DNA of 24,349 bases from Bacillota bacterium (GTDB lineage: Bacteria > Bacillota > Clostridia > Acetivibrionales > DSM-1351). A program made the position numbers and the translations under genes. The DNA is taken from the NCBI GenBank assembly GCA_023433945.1, contig JAEYTP010000141.1:1-24349 (forward strand), written 5' to 3'. Positions 1 to 8,892 of the stretch are shown here, in pieces (the first letter of the stretch is position 1; the number at the start of each line of letters is the position of its first letter). The notes under the pieces were generated by a model. The model searched no databases. It saw only the letters and a program-made list of their open reading frames with translations, and was not told the DNA's origin.

Positions 1-259
1 AGTCAAATACAAATTCAAACGCCACATCAATAATTTTCACATTATCATCTCTCAACTTAAGAGCTGCCCGGGACAGCCTAAGCGCTCGAATGTATTCAAA
101 TGGCGTTTTCCCTGTCAACTCTTTAAAAATCTTTGCAGAATACCAGGGCGAGTAATTTGCTGATTTTGCAAGCATATTAAGTGTTATTTCATCTGTAATA
201 TGCCTATCAATGTAGTCCTGCATCCGTTGAACCGCATCTATGTTTTCCCAGTTATCCAT
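1..259 (-). CDS. AraC-family transcriptional regulator, N-terminal HTH part (truncated by window edge)
   Basis: The minus-strand frame starts at an ATG (257-259) and runs off the window, giving about 86 residues. It begins MDNWENIDAVQRMQDYID and continues with the typical AraC/XylS double helix-turn-helix, including LNMLAKSANYSPWYSAKIF, the GKTPFEYI turn and the RLSRAALKLRD helix of the second half. An HTH at the N-terminus suggests the class in which the DNA-binding domain comes first and a GyrI-like effector domain follows; that second domain is outside the window, so this is inference. A strong ribosome binding site (CAGGAGGAGA on the minus strand, 264-273) fixes the start. The target genes cannot be seen. 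The family call is secure; the function is not known. Confidence 0.85.
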   Translation of the reverse strand, partial: MDNWENIDAVQRMQDYIDRHITDEITLNMLAKSANYSPWYSAKIFKELTGKTPFEYIRALRLSRAALKLRDDNVKIIDVAFEFVFD

Positions 260-263
260 GTTA

Positions 264-273
264 TCTCCTCCTG
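264..273 (-). promoter_or_regulatory. Ribosome binding site of the AraC-type gene
   Basis: The minus strand reads CAGGAGGAGA, four bases upstream of the ATG at 259. It is near-perfectly complementary to the 16S rRNA 3' end and decides the start. Confidence 0.7.
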
Positions 274-351
274 CATAAAGAGTATCATGAAATTAATAAA
301 GGTTACTTGACTTGTTTTGCTATGATTATCTTAATCTCTTACTAAAATATT

Positions 352-391
352 CAAAAAAAATAGAGTGGATTCTGTCATCTACCACTCTATT
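352..391 (-). terminator. Rho-independent terminator after the Spo0E-like gene
   Basis: AATAGAGTGG (359-368) pairs perfectly with CCACTCTATT (382-391). On the minus strand the hairpin is followed by a run of T (the A-run at 352-360 on the plus strand). It lies about 110 bases past the Spo0E-like stop codon and would end the GGDEF-EAL / chemoreceptor / Spo0E-like transcript before the AraC-type gene. The 392-503 stretch between it and the stop codon is AT-rich and holds nothing I can name. Confidence 0.75.
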
Positions 392-503
392 ATTCTAACT
401 TACTTGTACACTTCAGACAATCTAAACAATAGAACAAAGAATTAAATATATCTTTTAAATAATTATATCTTCTATATAATGTTATATACTTTTAATTATC
501 CTA

Positions 504-662
504 TTACATTATCTTTGATTTTCTGTGAAAACCCTTCCTTAAATAGCTCACTATCAAAGCATCCAACTCTCTGCTTACCTTGAGTACCTCTTCACTTCCG
601 CGTTCATGTGTCTCAATCATTTGGTTCAGCTTTTGTCTTAAATCTTCTATTTCCATACTCAT
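504..662 (-). CDS. Spo0E-like aspartyl-phosphate phosphatase (small, 52 aa)
   Basis: This short minus-strand gene encodes 52 residues starting MSMEIEDLRQKLNQMIETH. Its second helix carries VSRELDALIVSYLR, close to the SQELDxLI.xY signature of the Spo0E family. Family members are two-helix hairpins that dephosphorylate Spo0A~P and thereby hold back sporulation; the role here is inferred from the motif. The first motif residue pair is SR rather than the more usual SQ, while ELD is intact. Translation may start at 662 (4 bases after AAGGA, minus strand) or at the ATG ending at 656 (10 bases). It starts only 13 bases after the end of the chemoreceptor gene and precedes a terminator, so it looks like the last gene of that operon. 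It would place a sporulation brake under the same control as c-di-GMP and chemotaxis signalling. Confidence 0.8.
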   Translation of the reverse strand: MSMEIEDLRQKLNQMIETHERGSEEVLKVSRELDALIVSYLRKGFHRKSKIM

Positions 663-675
663 TCATTCCTTGTCT

Positions 676-2703
676 CTATATTCTGAACTTACCAATAAGT
701 AATTGAAGTTCAGTAGCTCCCTGCGCGTTCTGTACAGCAAGTTCTTTTTCGGCAATTGTTTTATCTAGTATTTCTGATGTTTTTTCAGCTATGTCCTGTA
801 CTCCTTTTGCACTTTCATTGATGGTAGCTGCAACCTCGTTCATTGCTGTGGATATGCTTGAAACTGCCAAATCAAGTTGCTCTGCTGAACCTTCAAACTC
901 AGTCATTAACTCATCGATATACTCAGCATCACTATTGTATTGCTCACTGACTCTTGTAAGCTTTTGATAATCAGGAAGTACATTTTTACTAAGGTAAGAT
1001 AGTATTTCCTCTGAATTCTCTTTCATATTTCCAACTGCTGAGTATACCCCCTTGACTATCCCTTGAATTCCAGACGCAGTTGAAGAGGATTGTTCTGCGA
1101 GCTTTCTTATTTCTTCTGCCACCACCTTAAAACCTCTACCCGCTTCTCCAGCTCTGGCAGCTTCGATGGCTGCATTAAGTGATAACAGATTTGTTTGGCT
1201 TGTTATAGATAGTATGGTGTCGGCCAGAACACTTATCTGACTTATGTTATTTGATTCTTCAATGGCTTTTTCCATCTTGGCCTTTACCTCGTCATATATC
1301 TCTTTTGCACTCCTTACAGATTCCATGGCATCAGACCTTAAGGTATTTGCTCTTTGTGTTATCTCTTTTGATTTTTCAGCGCCCTCCTTAACCCTTTGTG
1401 CTATTACGTTAACACTTGCATTAATTTCCTCAGTTGTTGCGGTAATCTCTTGGGCAGAGGCTGCAGTTTCCTCCATACCGGCAGAAAGCTGTTCAGTGGT
1501 TGCGGAGTTATTCTGAGCATTCTCCTGTACATGGCTGGACAATTTCTCTAGACCATCAGCATTTTCATATATAACCAAGGACACATCATGTAGTTTTGCT
1601 GCCATTTCACGCAACACCTTCCTAGTTGAAAAAGTTGCCTTGGCAATAATCCCTGTCTCATCCTTGCTCTTTGCTAAGTATTCATAATCACTATCGTATT
1701 TCAGATCAAGGTCTGCGGTTTTGTTTATAAGCTCAGTAAGCTTGATTATTGGTGATGATATACGAGTGGCTATAAGTAATCCTATCAGTAGTGCCAATAT
1801 TACCAATACAGCTCCTGCTACCATTATATATATAGTCATATAATTTATTGGAGCCATTATATCACCTAAATCCCCTGTGACTACAAGTGTCCAGTTTGTA
1901 TCGGGAATAATACTATATGCGGCCAGTTTAACCCTACCCTGGTAATCATATTCTACCACTTCCGCTTCTACTTTTTCACCATTTTTTACTTTGTCAACCA
2001 CACCTTTGATCTGTGTATTTTCCACCGGATTACCTATTTTTTTTGCGTCGGGGTGATATAACATATTACCGGTTTCATCAACTAGGTATGCATAACTTGA
2101 TTGGGTATCAAGTATTTTTGTATCAGATAGATACTTGATAATACTGTCTGCGTATACCGCAGTTGCTGCGAAACCAACAAGCTGGTCATCTACCTTAACA
2201 GGATGTGCAAATACCACGATGAAAGCCCCTGTAGACTTTGACTTGAGAGTTTCACTAATTACCGAGGTTCCTAACTCTAAAGCCTTTTTTGTATAATTTC
2301 TATCCTTGATACTTGAACCAATTAGCTTTATATCGCTATCCGAGCGTATTATTCCTTCAGTATCTGTAATAAAAATATGTTCTATATTTTCCGCATCTGC
2401 AACCATTTTTGTAAGTTTGGCATTTAATTTTTCTTGATAGGAAGATATATCCTCACCATTCTTTTGCTTTTGCAACAACTCGGCTACTTCACTTTGATCT
2501 GAAATGAGCTGAATGGTCCGTTTCTCCTTCTCTATTATAGAACTAATAACTTTTGAACTCTCATTATTAGTATCAGACATTGATGCTTGTGTCAAATTTC
2601 TTATGGTTGTGGTTGATTTATAAAGACTAATACTCCCCATTATCACAATAGTGATCACCATCATAATAAACATAATAAGGGACAACTTAACACGTAATTT
2701 CAT
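676..2703 (-). CDS. Methyl-accepting chemotaxis protein with dCache sensor domain
   Basis: A 675-residue chemoreceptor. A transmembrane segment near residues 7-27 is followed by a large extracytoplasmic region (about 35-280) with dCache features (ITDTEGIIRSDSD, YAYLVDETGNMLYHPD, VTGDLGDI), a second transmembrane segment (about 287-312), a HAMP region, and a long signalling domain. The kinase-control tip reads SLNAAIEAARAGEAGRGF followed by VVAEEIRKLAEQSS and is fully conserved. Known role of the family: ligand binding outside the cell modulates the CheA-CheW complex; the ligand is unknown here. The ATG at 2703 has AAGGAGG upstream and lies inside the 3' end of the upstream GGDEF-EAL gene (17-base overlap), indicating translational coupling. 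No che genes are in the window. Confidence 0.95.
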   Translation of the reverse strand: MKLRVKLSLIMFIMMVITIVIMGSISLYKSTTTIRNLTQASMSDTNNESSKVISSIIEKEKRTIQLISDQSEVAELLQKQKNGEDISSYQEKLNAKLTKMVADAENIEHIFITDTEGIIRSDSDIKLIGSSIKDRNYTKKALELGTSVISETLKSKSTGAFIVVFAHPVKVDDQLVGFAATAVYADSIIKYLSDTKILDTQSSYAYLVDETGNMLYHPDAKKIGNPVENTQIKGVVDKVKNGEKVEAEVVEYDYQGRVKLAAYSIIPDTNWTLVVTGDLGDIMAPINYMTIYIMVAGAVLVILALLIGLLIATRISSPIIKLTELINKTADLDLKYDSDYEYLAKSKDETGIIAKATFSTRKVLREMAAKLHDVSLVIYENADGLEKLSSHVQENAQNNSATTEQLSAGMEETAASAQEITATTEEINASVNVIAQRVKEGAEKSKEITQRANTLRSDAMESVRSAKEIYDEVKAKMEKAIEESNNISQISVLADTILSITSQTNLLSLNAAIEAARAGEAGRGFKVVAEEIRKLAEQSSSTASGIQGIVKGVYSAVGNMKENSEEILSYLSKNVLPDYQKLTRVSEQYNSDAEYIDELMTEFEGSAEQLDLAVSSISTAMNEVAATINESAKGVQDIAEKTSEILDKTIAEKELAVQNAQGATELQLLIGKFRI

Positions 2704-4759
2704 TCTTTGCTTCCTCCTTAATATTGTTATGGGATATATAATGTTCTCCGATTTTGTTTATTGCTTCTGCTTGAGGCAGAGGTTTACTGAATAAATAACC
2801 TTGGATTTTGTTGCATTTATGCTTAATTAGAAAATCTAACTGCTCCTGAGTTTCAACACCTTCTGCTACTACACATAAATCCATACTGCGTCCCATTTTA
2901 ACTATCAAATCTGTAAGAGTCTTTCCTTTAGAAGAAATTGTATCTATAAATGTTTTGTCAATTTTTAGTGTAGTAATCGGAAGAAGCTTAAGATAATTCA
3001 AAGAAGAGTACCCCTTTCCAAAGTCATCCAAGGCGATGCGTATTCCCCTTGCCCTAAGTATTTTTAGCTTTTTGGCTATTACCTCGTAAGACTCCATTAA
3101 AATTGACTCTGTTATCTCCAGTTCAAGCTGAATAGGATTAATATTAACAGCATCGATATTATCAAGTACCATATCAACAAAGTCGTCCTGTAGGAGCTGT
3201 AGCATTGAGATATTTACCGACATACTTAGCCCCTTGTATCCCAATCTCTCTAGGTTATACAAAAATTGACAAGCTGTTCTGAGCACCCATTCTCCAATTG
3301 GTATAATTAAGTGCGTAGCCTCTGCTACTCCAATAAAGTCTTGTGGAGACACAAACCCTAATTCACCGCTTCTCCAACGAATTAATGCCTCAAGCCCCGA
3401 AATAGTACCTGTTCTAATATCTAATTGTGGTTGATAGTACAGTTCAAATTCTTTATTCTCCAATGCAGTACGAAGGTTCTTCTCTATTTTTACCCTTCCT
3501 GCAATTTCATCATTCATTGGATCATTATAGAATACTATTCGGTTTTTCCCGGATTCCTTGGCTTTATACAGAGCTATATCTGCATTTTTTAGCAAGCTGT
3601 CAATTTCTTTTCCATGCTCAGGATATGTTGAAATTCCTATGCTTATTGTTGTAAATATATTTATACTCTCAACTTCAAATAAAGACTTAAAGGCTTTTAA
3701 TATACTAACAGCAGCCCTTTCAACATATTCTTTTTTATCATAGTTATCAATCAATACTATGAACTCATCCCCACCAATCCTGTATACAGAGTTATCGGTA
3801 GCAGTAACGTTCAGCAGCCTTTCACTGACTTTGGTAAGGAGCAAATCCCCAAATCTATGCCCCATAGCATCATTGATATATTTGAAATTATCGATATCTA
3901 TATACAGTAATGCATACTTTCCAAGTTCATTTTCTTGTTTTATGTAATCCAACCTCTCCTGGAGGGCAAACCTATTCTTTAGGCCTGTTAGTTGATCGTG
4001 GTAAGCAAGGTAGTAAAGTTTACTCTCATAATCCTTAAGTTCAGTTATATCTGAATGAGAGCCAGCCATTTGAATAAGCTTATTTTCATCATCAAAAGAT
4101 GCCTTCCCACGAGCCATGAACCACATGAAACTTCCATCTTTTCTTCTAAAGCGGTATTCACAGTTATAATAAGGAGTTCTGTTTTTTTGATGAAATAGCA
4201 TCTTCTCCTTTGCCTGTTGTTTATCCTCAGGATGAATAAACCCTTCCCAACCTTCTTCAGCTGCCTCTAAATCATCAACATTGTATCCTGTTATCTCATA
4301 CCAACGTTCCGAGAAACACCTTTTTCCGTCCCGCTCCCACCAAATAGCATCATTGGTTCCTTCTGAAATCAATCTATAAAGTTCTTGGCTTTCAAGTAGT
4401 TTCTTTTCATTTAAGAGAATTTGTTGATATTGTTCTTCCAGTTCTGCTTGTTTCTCCTCCAATTCAAGATTTGTCTCTTGAAGCTTTTCATTAGCAATAA
4501 AAAAAGCGTTACACGTTTGATTAAGTTCTGCTTGTGCGAAATTTAGTTGCTTGAGCGACTTGTTTATCAAGAAATAAATAAGTACACCAGTGATAGAAAC
4601 ATAAAACCAGCCCTTTACTAAACTAATAAAGGTAATCATTTCCTTATCCTGCACCAATAAACTTAGCAATTTGTCTGAGAGCAGAACCCATAATGAGCCC
4701 ACAATCATATAGATTACAGTAATTCTGAAAGAAATAAGGTCTGTTTTCTTGTTTGACAT
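2687..4759 (-). CDS. Membrane PAS-GGDEF-EAL protein (c-di-GMP turnover)
   Basis: 690 residues. Two transmembrane helices (about 10-30 and 42-64) lead into a coiled coil (about 70-125), a PAS domain with PAC motif (about 126-243; NDAIWWERDGKRCFSERWYE), a GGDEF domain (motif at 329-333) and an EAL domain (EAL at 457-459, DDFGKGYSSLNYL later). Both catalytic motifs are intact, so it could make and degrade cyclic di-GMP. The RxxD inhibitory site expected five residues before GGDEF is absent (ATDN there), which suggests no product inhibition of the cyclase. The PAS domain suggests response to a small molecule or redox cue, unidentified. The start is supported by GAGGGGG on the minus strand just upstream. 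First gene of an operon with the chemoreceptor and the Spo0E-like gene. Confidence 0.95.
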   Translation of the reverse strand: MSNKKTDLISFRITVIYMIVGSLWVLLSDKLLSLLVQDKEMITFISLVKGWFYVSITGVLIYFLINKSLKQLNFAQAELNQTCNAFFIANEKLQETNLELEEKQAELEEQYQQILLNEKKLLESQELYRLISEGTNDAIWWERDGKRCFSERWYEITGYNVDDLEAAEEGWEGFIHPEDKQQAKEKMLFHQKNRTPYYNCEYRFRRKDGSFMWFMARGKASFDDENKLIQMAGSHSDITELKDYESKLYYLAYHDQLTGLKNRFALQERLDYIKQENELGKYALLYIDIDNFKYINDAMGHRFGDLLLTKVSERLLNVTATDNSVYRIGGDEFIVLIDNYDKKEYVERAAVSILKAFKSLFEVESINIFTTISIGISTYPEHGKEIDSLLKNADIALYKAKESGKNRIVFYNDPMNDEIAGRVKIEKNLRTALENKEFELYYQPQLDIRTGTISGLEALIRWRSGELGFVSPQDFIGVAEATHLIIPIGEWVLRTACQFLYNLERLGYKGLSMSVNISMLQLLQDDFVDMVLDNIDAVNINPIQLELEITESILMESYEVIAKKLKILRARGIRIALDDFGKGYSSLNYLKLLPITTLKIDKTFIDTISSKGKTLTDLIVKMGRSMDLCVVAEGVETQEQLDFLIKHKCNKIQGYLFSKPLPQAEAINKIGEHYISHNNIKEEAKNEITC

Positions 4760-4820
4760 ATAGCCCCCTCATATGTTCATAATTGTGTCGAATAGTTATA
4801 TATGTATGTATAAAAGCAAT

Positions 4821-4867
4821 AAAAAAGGATAATCTTGTATCTATATTCCAATAATACAAGCTTATCC
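4821..4867 (-). terminator. Rho-independent terminator after the REC-AraC response regulator
   Basis: A 14-base stem (4827-4840 with 4854-4867) with one mismatch and a 13-base loop. On the minus strand it is followed by six T (A-run 4821-4826). It lies about 64 bases past the response-regulator stop and separates the kinase/regulator unit from the GGDEF-EAL unit, whose own promoter must therefore lie in 4760-4820. I see no convincing -35/-10 pair there. Confidence 0.85.
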
Positions 4868-4930
4868 TCTAAACTGAAATAGAATTTTGTCTGTTCTTAC
4901 CCCGAATAAATTCGGTATTAAATCATTAAC

Positions 4931-6019
4931 TCAAATCCTACGATATTCTGTAATAGTCTGTCCAATATACTTTCTGAAGATTTTTGCGAAGTATTCTGAG
5001 TCCTTATAACCCAACATTTCAGCTACTTCATAAGGTTTAATATCAGAAGACCTCAATAATATTTTTGCCCTCTCCATTTTTACTATAGTTAAATAATCCA
5101 AAAAGGAAATACCAGTTTTCTGCTTGAATACTTCACTTAAATAAGTCCTGTTAATAAACAAATTTTCTGCAACCATTTGAAGAGATACACTGTTGTCTAT
5201 ATTATCAAGAACATAATTGCATACTGTCCATACTGTGCCCTTATCTGTAAAACCCAGTTGAAACGTGTTGAATATATGTGTCAATTCTTTAACCTTAACC
5301 ATTACAAATTCTATAAATTCCTCATAACACCCGAATTTTTTGTCAGATATTCCAGTAAGACCCGGCTTATAAAAAAATTTCTCCAGCCAGGGGTTTTCAA
5401 TACATAAACCCTCAAACACTACAGGGATTGCTTTGTTTATTGCCATCCCAAATCTCATTACCTCATAATCAAGATTTGCAGCAATTCTACCTAATATATG
5501 CCTTATTATTGCTTCTGATTCGGAGTTCCTGCTTTGTATATGCTGTATAATTTTTTGTATATCATCCTCTTGAAAATAAGCTTCTGTCTTTTGATCAAAA
5601 ACCTCTTCAAGCTTTTTAACCCTATCTGATTCTCTCTTTTTGGTATTAATGTATTCATATGCTCTACTTAATAGTGCAGACAACTCATTAACATCAGCCG
5701 GTTTAGTCAGAAAATCAAACGCTCCGTGCACAATTCCTTGTCTTGCATAGCTAAATTCACTAAAGTCACTCAACAGCACCACACAGGGACAAAGATCTTT
5801 GGATACAATACTCTTTAAGAGCTCCAGACCATCTACTTTTGGCATTTTTATATCGGTTATTACAAGGTCAATATGACACTTAGAAAGCTTTATTAGTGCC
5901 TCCTCACCATTTATAGCCTCTTCTGCTATCATAAATCCTGTATTCTCTCCCCATACTGGTAAGCGTTTTAACTCGAGCCTTACAATATCCATATCATCTA
6001 CCAGCATAACCTTATACAT
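4931..6019 (-). CDS. Response regulator, REC plus AraC-type HTH (YesN-like architecture)
   Basis: 362 residues with an N-terminal receiver domain and a C-terminal AraC double helix-turn-helix (about 265-362, including LQMVAENLFINRTYLSEVF and VAEMLGYKDSEYFAKIF). Receiver residues are in place: acidic pair D8/D9, phosphorylation site D56 in DLVITDIKMP, S84 at the usual Thr/Ser position, K106 in FLTKPAD. I chose the ATG at 6019 because GGAGG precedes it on the minus strand; the open frame extends 26 codons further upstream but that part is not domain-like. The gene follows the histidine kinase on the same strand with a 117-base gap, so the two probably form a two-component pair. AraC-type regulators of this build often control sugar or oligosaccharide uptake genes, but no such genes are in view and the target is unknown. 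Confidence 0.93.
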   Translation of the reverse strand: MYKVMLVDDMDIVRLELKRLPVWGENTGFMIAEEAINGEEALIKLSKCHIDLVITDIKMPKVDGLELLKSIVSKDLCPCVVLLSDFSEFSYARQGIVHGAFDFLTKPADVNELSALLSRAYEYINTKKRESDRVKKLEEVFDQKTEAYFQEDDIQKIIQHIQSRNSESEAIIRHILGRIAANLDYEVMRFGMAINKAIPVVFEGLCIENPWLEKFFYKPGLTGISDKKFGCYEEFIEFVMVKVKELTHIFNTFQLGFTDKGTVWTVCNYVLDNIDNSVSLQMVAENLFINRTYLSEVFKQKTGISFLDYLTIVKMERAKILLRSSDIKPYEVAEMLGYKDSEYFAKIFRKYIGQTITEYRRI

Positions 6020-6136
6020 CTCACTACCTCCAAAGGAAAACAAATAGTCAGTCACATAAAAAGCATTTTTATTAATCAATATACTAAAAGAATACAAAAC
6101 AATTAATCGATATTGTGAAAGTGAAAACCAAAGTAA

Positions 6137-8446
6137 TTAATCAATATACGGAATGGAAAAATAAATGGTAGCTCCTACTCCAACTTCCCCTTCTAGCCAG
6201 ACCTTGCCCCCATGCTTTTCAATAATGTTTTTTATGGTTACAAGGCCGATACCTGTGCCTTCATACTCATCACTGGTATGTAGCCTTTGGAATATACCGA
6301 AGAGCTTGCTGGAGTAATTCATATCAAATCCGGTACCATTATCTTTGATATAAAAAATGTATGCGTCCTCTGTTAGCGTACTGCCAACAGTTATTCTTGC
6401 TTGCTCTCTTCCTCTAGTAAACTTAAACGCGTTGGATAGAATATTAGTAATTGCTTGTTTCATTAGGACTTTATCAGCATATATATTAGGTAAGCCGGTT
6501 TCAATAATCATTTCTATTTTTCTATCCGGATATGCTGCCTTTAGCTCATTAAAACAAGCCAAAAATTTATCCTCCATATTTATCTCTTCAATACTCAATC
6601 TCGCTTGCGATGCCGTTGAATACTCCAACAGCTTTTCAATCATTGTTATCATTTCTCTTGAAATTCTCACTACGCTTGAAAGCAGTTCCATAATTTCTCT
6701 ATTGATATTATCACCATAGTCCTCAAATACAATTCTTATGTAGCTTTCAATTGCCCTTAAAGGTGATTTTAAATCGTGTGTGACCGTGTATGTAAAGGCT
6801 TCAAGCTGATTTACAGCGTATTGCAGTTCTTTGGTTCTCTCCTCAACCCTTCCCTCCAATTCTTCATTAAGCTTTCTGATCTCTTTTATGGCCAACTTAT
6901 AATTAGTTATATTATCGACAACAACACCTACTTGATTATCACTTATTTTAAAGGCATTAACCCAATAGTATACATTTCCTTCGGCATAGTAAGTTTCAAA
7001 CTGTATCGGCTTACCTGTTTTCACTACTTCTTGATAAAACGGTATATCAGGGTTTCTAAAACCTAAAACTTCACTCCATGTTTTTCCAGACACGTTATTA
7101 ATGTTTATATTAATATCATCAATAAAACTGGAGTTTATTTCAACAAACCTAATGTCCTGCATATGCCCTTCACTATCAATAATGGGTTCAAAAACCAAGT
7201 ACCCATTAAGCATCTTTTCATAAAGCTGCCTATATTTATTTTCACTTTGTGTTAAGCTTTGTTGAACCTCTGTAAGCTCATCGTATTGCATTCTCAATTC
7301 TTCTTCCGAAGCTGTCAAATCTTCGTATAGCTTAGACAATTCACCATGACTTATAGAAAGCTCTTTTCTGATCCTTTTTACTCTTCTTAGATTAACCATA
7401 AGGATTATAATAAAACAAGTAAGGATAAAAACGAGTATAACTGCTGCAATAACATAATTTCTATATTCATCAAAAATGGATAGAGGGCGGTTAATAAATT
7501 CGCATTCTTTAGGCAGCAATTCCGGATTGATTCCATACTTTTCAAGGGTACTATAGTCAAACACATATTTTGCAGTTTTTGTGTTGTATACCGGCACTTG
7601 TAAAATGTCTTCCCCATTTAAAATCCTAAGAGCCATGCCCCCTGAGAGCTCGCCCTGTGTTTCTCCGCTAAGAACACTCCCCCCCAATGCTCCATTTCCA
7701 AGACCAAAGTCATACAAATGATAGACCGGGACTTTGCTGGTATCTCCAACCATTTGCGATAACTGTTCAAAGCCTACCGTAGATCCTGTTTCATCCATGT
7801 AGTATGTAGTCAATAGTACAGCACTATCCCCTTCGATTTGTCCAATAAATTCTAGAATGTTTTTATAGCTTCCTTTATTCAAAGGGATTAGATTAACGGT
7901 TGGAGCTATTTGCTGGGCAGATTTTTTTGTTAACTCCCAGGTTGAAATACCGCTTTCTGAATTATCAAATATAACGTAAATGTTCTTCAAGTTTTTATTT
8001 ACATTTAGCATTGCCTTTATTGTACCTTCAGGGTCGACTTCTTCAATAACTCCAGTCACGTTTTTATCATTTTTTACAAGGTCCTCAAAACCCTTCTGGT
8101 TTATCCCACTGAATACTATCGGCGCATCATTAAATAACTCTTTTCGGTTCATAAGCGCAAACTGTAGAGCAGCGTCATCTGTTGTAAGAATGATGTCTAC
8201 ATTTTTATTTATATATTTATACTTCATATGGCTATATATATGAAGCAGGTTTTCGCTGCTTGGGTAAGCCTTCCAATCCATATTTTCAATTGAAATATCA
8301 AATCTACTGTCATTTATCCTAATTTTTTTCAAAATACCGGTATTTTGTGAATGTGTCCAAGACAGAGTATCAGAATAAGAATTAATGATGAGAACATTCT
8401 TTTTACCAGAATCGGGCAGAAGCATCGTTTGGGCAGATTCAGCCAA
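6137..8446 (-). CDS. Sensor histidine kinase with extracytoplasmic substrate-binding-like domain, PAS, HisKA and HATPase
   Basis: With the TTG at 8446 as first codon the protein has 769 residues. Order: an extracytoplasmic domain resembling ABC-type substrate-binding proteins (about 15-320; KNVLIINSYSD, VDIILTTDDAALQFAL), one transmembrane segment (about 331-354), coiled coil, PAS (about 405-520), HisKA with the phospho-acceptor His in TYTVTHDLKSPLRAIE, and HATPase with NILSNAF, DNGTGFD and GTGIGLVTIKNIIEKHGG. It should autophosphorylate and pass phosphate to the REC-AraC regulator downstream. The TTG start has no ribosome binding site; the frame stays open upstream and encodes a signal peptide (basic KFRHVIK, then FLIFAAITIVLSLFIS, then SLA). 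The true start is probably at about 8530, where GAGGGGGGA precedes an ATA codon; see findings. Pairing a HisKA kinase with an AraC-type regulator is less common than the YesM type. Confidence 0.9.
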   Translation of the reverse strand: MAESAQTMLLPDSGKKNVLIINSYSDTLSWTHSQNTGILKKIRINDSRFDISIENMDWKAYPSSENLLHIYSHMKYKYINKNVDIILTTDDAALQFALMNRKELFNDAPIVFSGINQKGFEDLVKNDKNVTGVIEEVDPEGTIKAMLNVNKNLKNIYVIFDNSESGISTWELTKKSAQQIAPTVNLIPLNKGSYKNILEFIGQIEGDSAVLLTTYYMDETGSTVGFEQLSQMVGDTSKVPVYHLYDFGLGNGALGGSVLSGETQGELSGGMALRILNGEDILQVPVYNTKTAKYVFDYSTLEKYGINPELLPKECEFINRPLSIFDEYRNYVIAAVILVFILTCFIIILMVNLRRVKRIRKELSISHGELSKLYEDLTASEEELRMQYDELTEVQQSLTQSENKYRQLYEKMLNGYLVFEPIIDSEGHMQDIRFVEINSSFIDDINININNVSGKTWSEVLGFRNPDIPFYQEVVKTGKPIQFETYYAEGNVYYWVNAFKISDNQVGVVVDNITNYKLAIKEIRKLNEELEGRVEERTKELQYAVNQLEAFTYTVTHDLKSPLRAIESYIRIVFEDYGDNINREIMELLSSVVRISREMITMIEKLLEYSTASQARLSIEEINMEDKFLACFNELKAAYPDRKIEMIIETGLPNIYADKVLMKQAITNILSNAFKFTRGREQARITVGSTLTEDAYIFYIKDNGTGFDMNYSSKLFGIFQRLHTSDEYEGTGIGLVTIKNIIEKHGGKVWLEGEVGVGATIYFSIPYID

Positions 8447-8546
8447 ACTTTCCGAGGATATAAAAAGAGAAAGAACTATAGTAATGGCAGCAAAAATAAG
8501 GAATTTTATAACATGTCGAAATTTTATTATGAGACTTCCCCCCTCT
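8447..8546 (-). other. Probable signal-peptide coding extension of the kinase with RBS but no standard start codon
   Basis: In frame with the kinase, the minus strand from 8530 to 8447 encodes a basic N-region, a hydrophobic core and a SLA-ES cleavage site. A polypurine GAGAGGGGGGAA ribosome binding site (8535-8546) is seven bases from an ATA at 8528-8530. The only nearby ATG (8512-8514) is out of frame and meets a stop after two codons; an in-frame TGA lies just before the ribosome binding site. Confidence 0.55.
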
Positions 8547-8892
8547 CAAGTAATAATATATATTTACCTATTTTAAGGGGTTTGTAACAAAAATAGTAAA
8601 ATATAATTATTCTTAAAGGATTAAATAATCAATGATATATAGAAATCCATCTAATAGCTAACTATTTAATTAGCTTTATATAAATATTAATAAGCTTATA
8701 TACGTTCATTTAATAGAAATATATCTATACCTTCATTTAATAGAAATATATCTATACCTTCATTTAAAAGGCAAAAACCATATCTATATCTATACATTAT
8801 AAGGGATTATTAACCAAAAAAATATAGTACTCTGTCCTATCTTACTCCTATTTTTTACAATAGATAGCATATATAGTGGACTTTTTGTTTAT
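8547..8892. other. AT-rich intergenic region upstream of the kinase
   Basis: About 345 bases between the kinase and the SDR gene, both on the minus strand. It holds a short tandem repeat (8704-8766, listed separately). It must also contain the kinase promoter, but no pair of hexamers stands out; TTACAA near 8585 with a TATATT-like stretch on the minus strand is only suggestive. No coding sequence or strong terminator is visible. Confidence 0.6.
8704..8766. repeat. Short tandem direct repeat, 27-bp unit, two and a third copies
   Basis: The unit from 8704-8730 (core TTCATTTAATAGAAATATAT) is repeated at 8731-8757 with a single difference in the first base. A third copy begins at 8758 and breaks off after nine bases. 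The unit length is a multiple of three but the sequence is full of stops, so it is not coding. Confidence 0.85.

Noticed and set aside
1244..1516. Plus-strand open frame of 90 codons
   Set aside because: It lies antisense within the signalling domain of the chemoreceptor, a region whose repeated Ala/Glu codons leave the opposite strand open. No ribosome binding site or family features.
8704..8766. Possible CRISPR array
   Set aside because: The repeats are directly adjacent with no spacers, only two full copies exist, and no cas gene is present.
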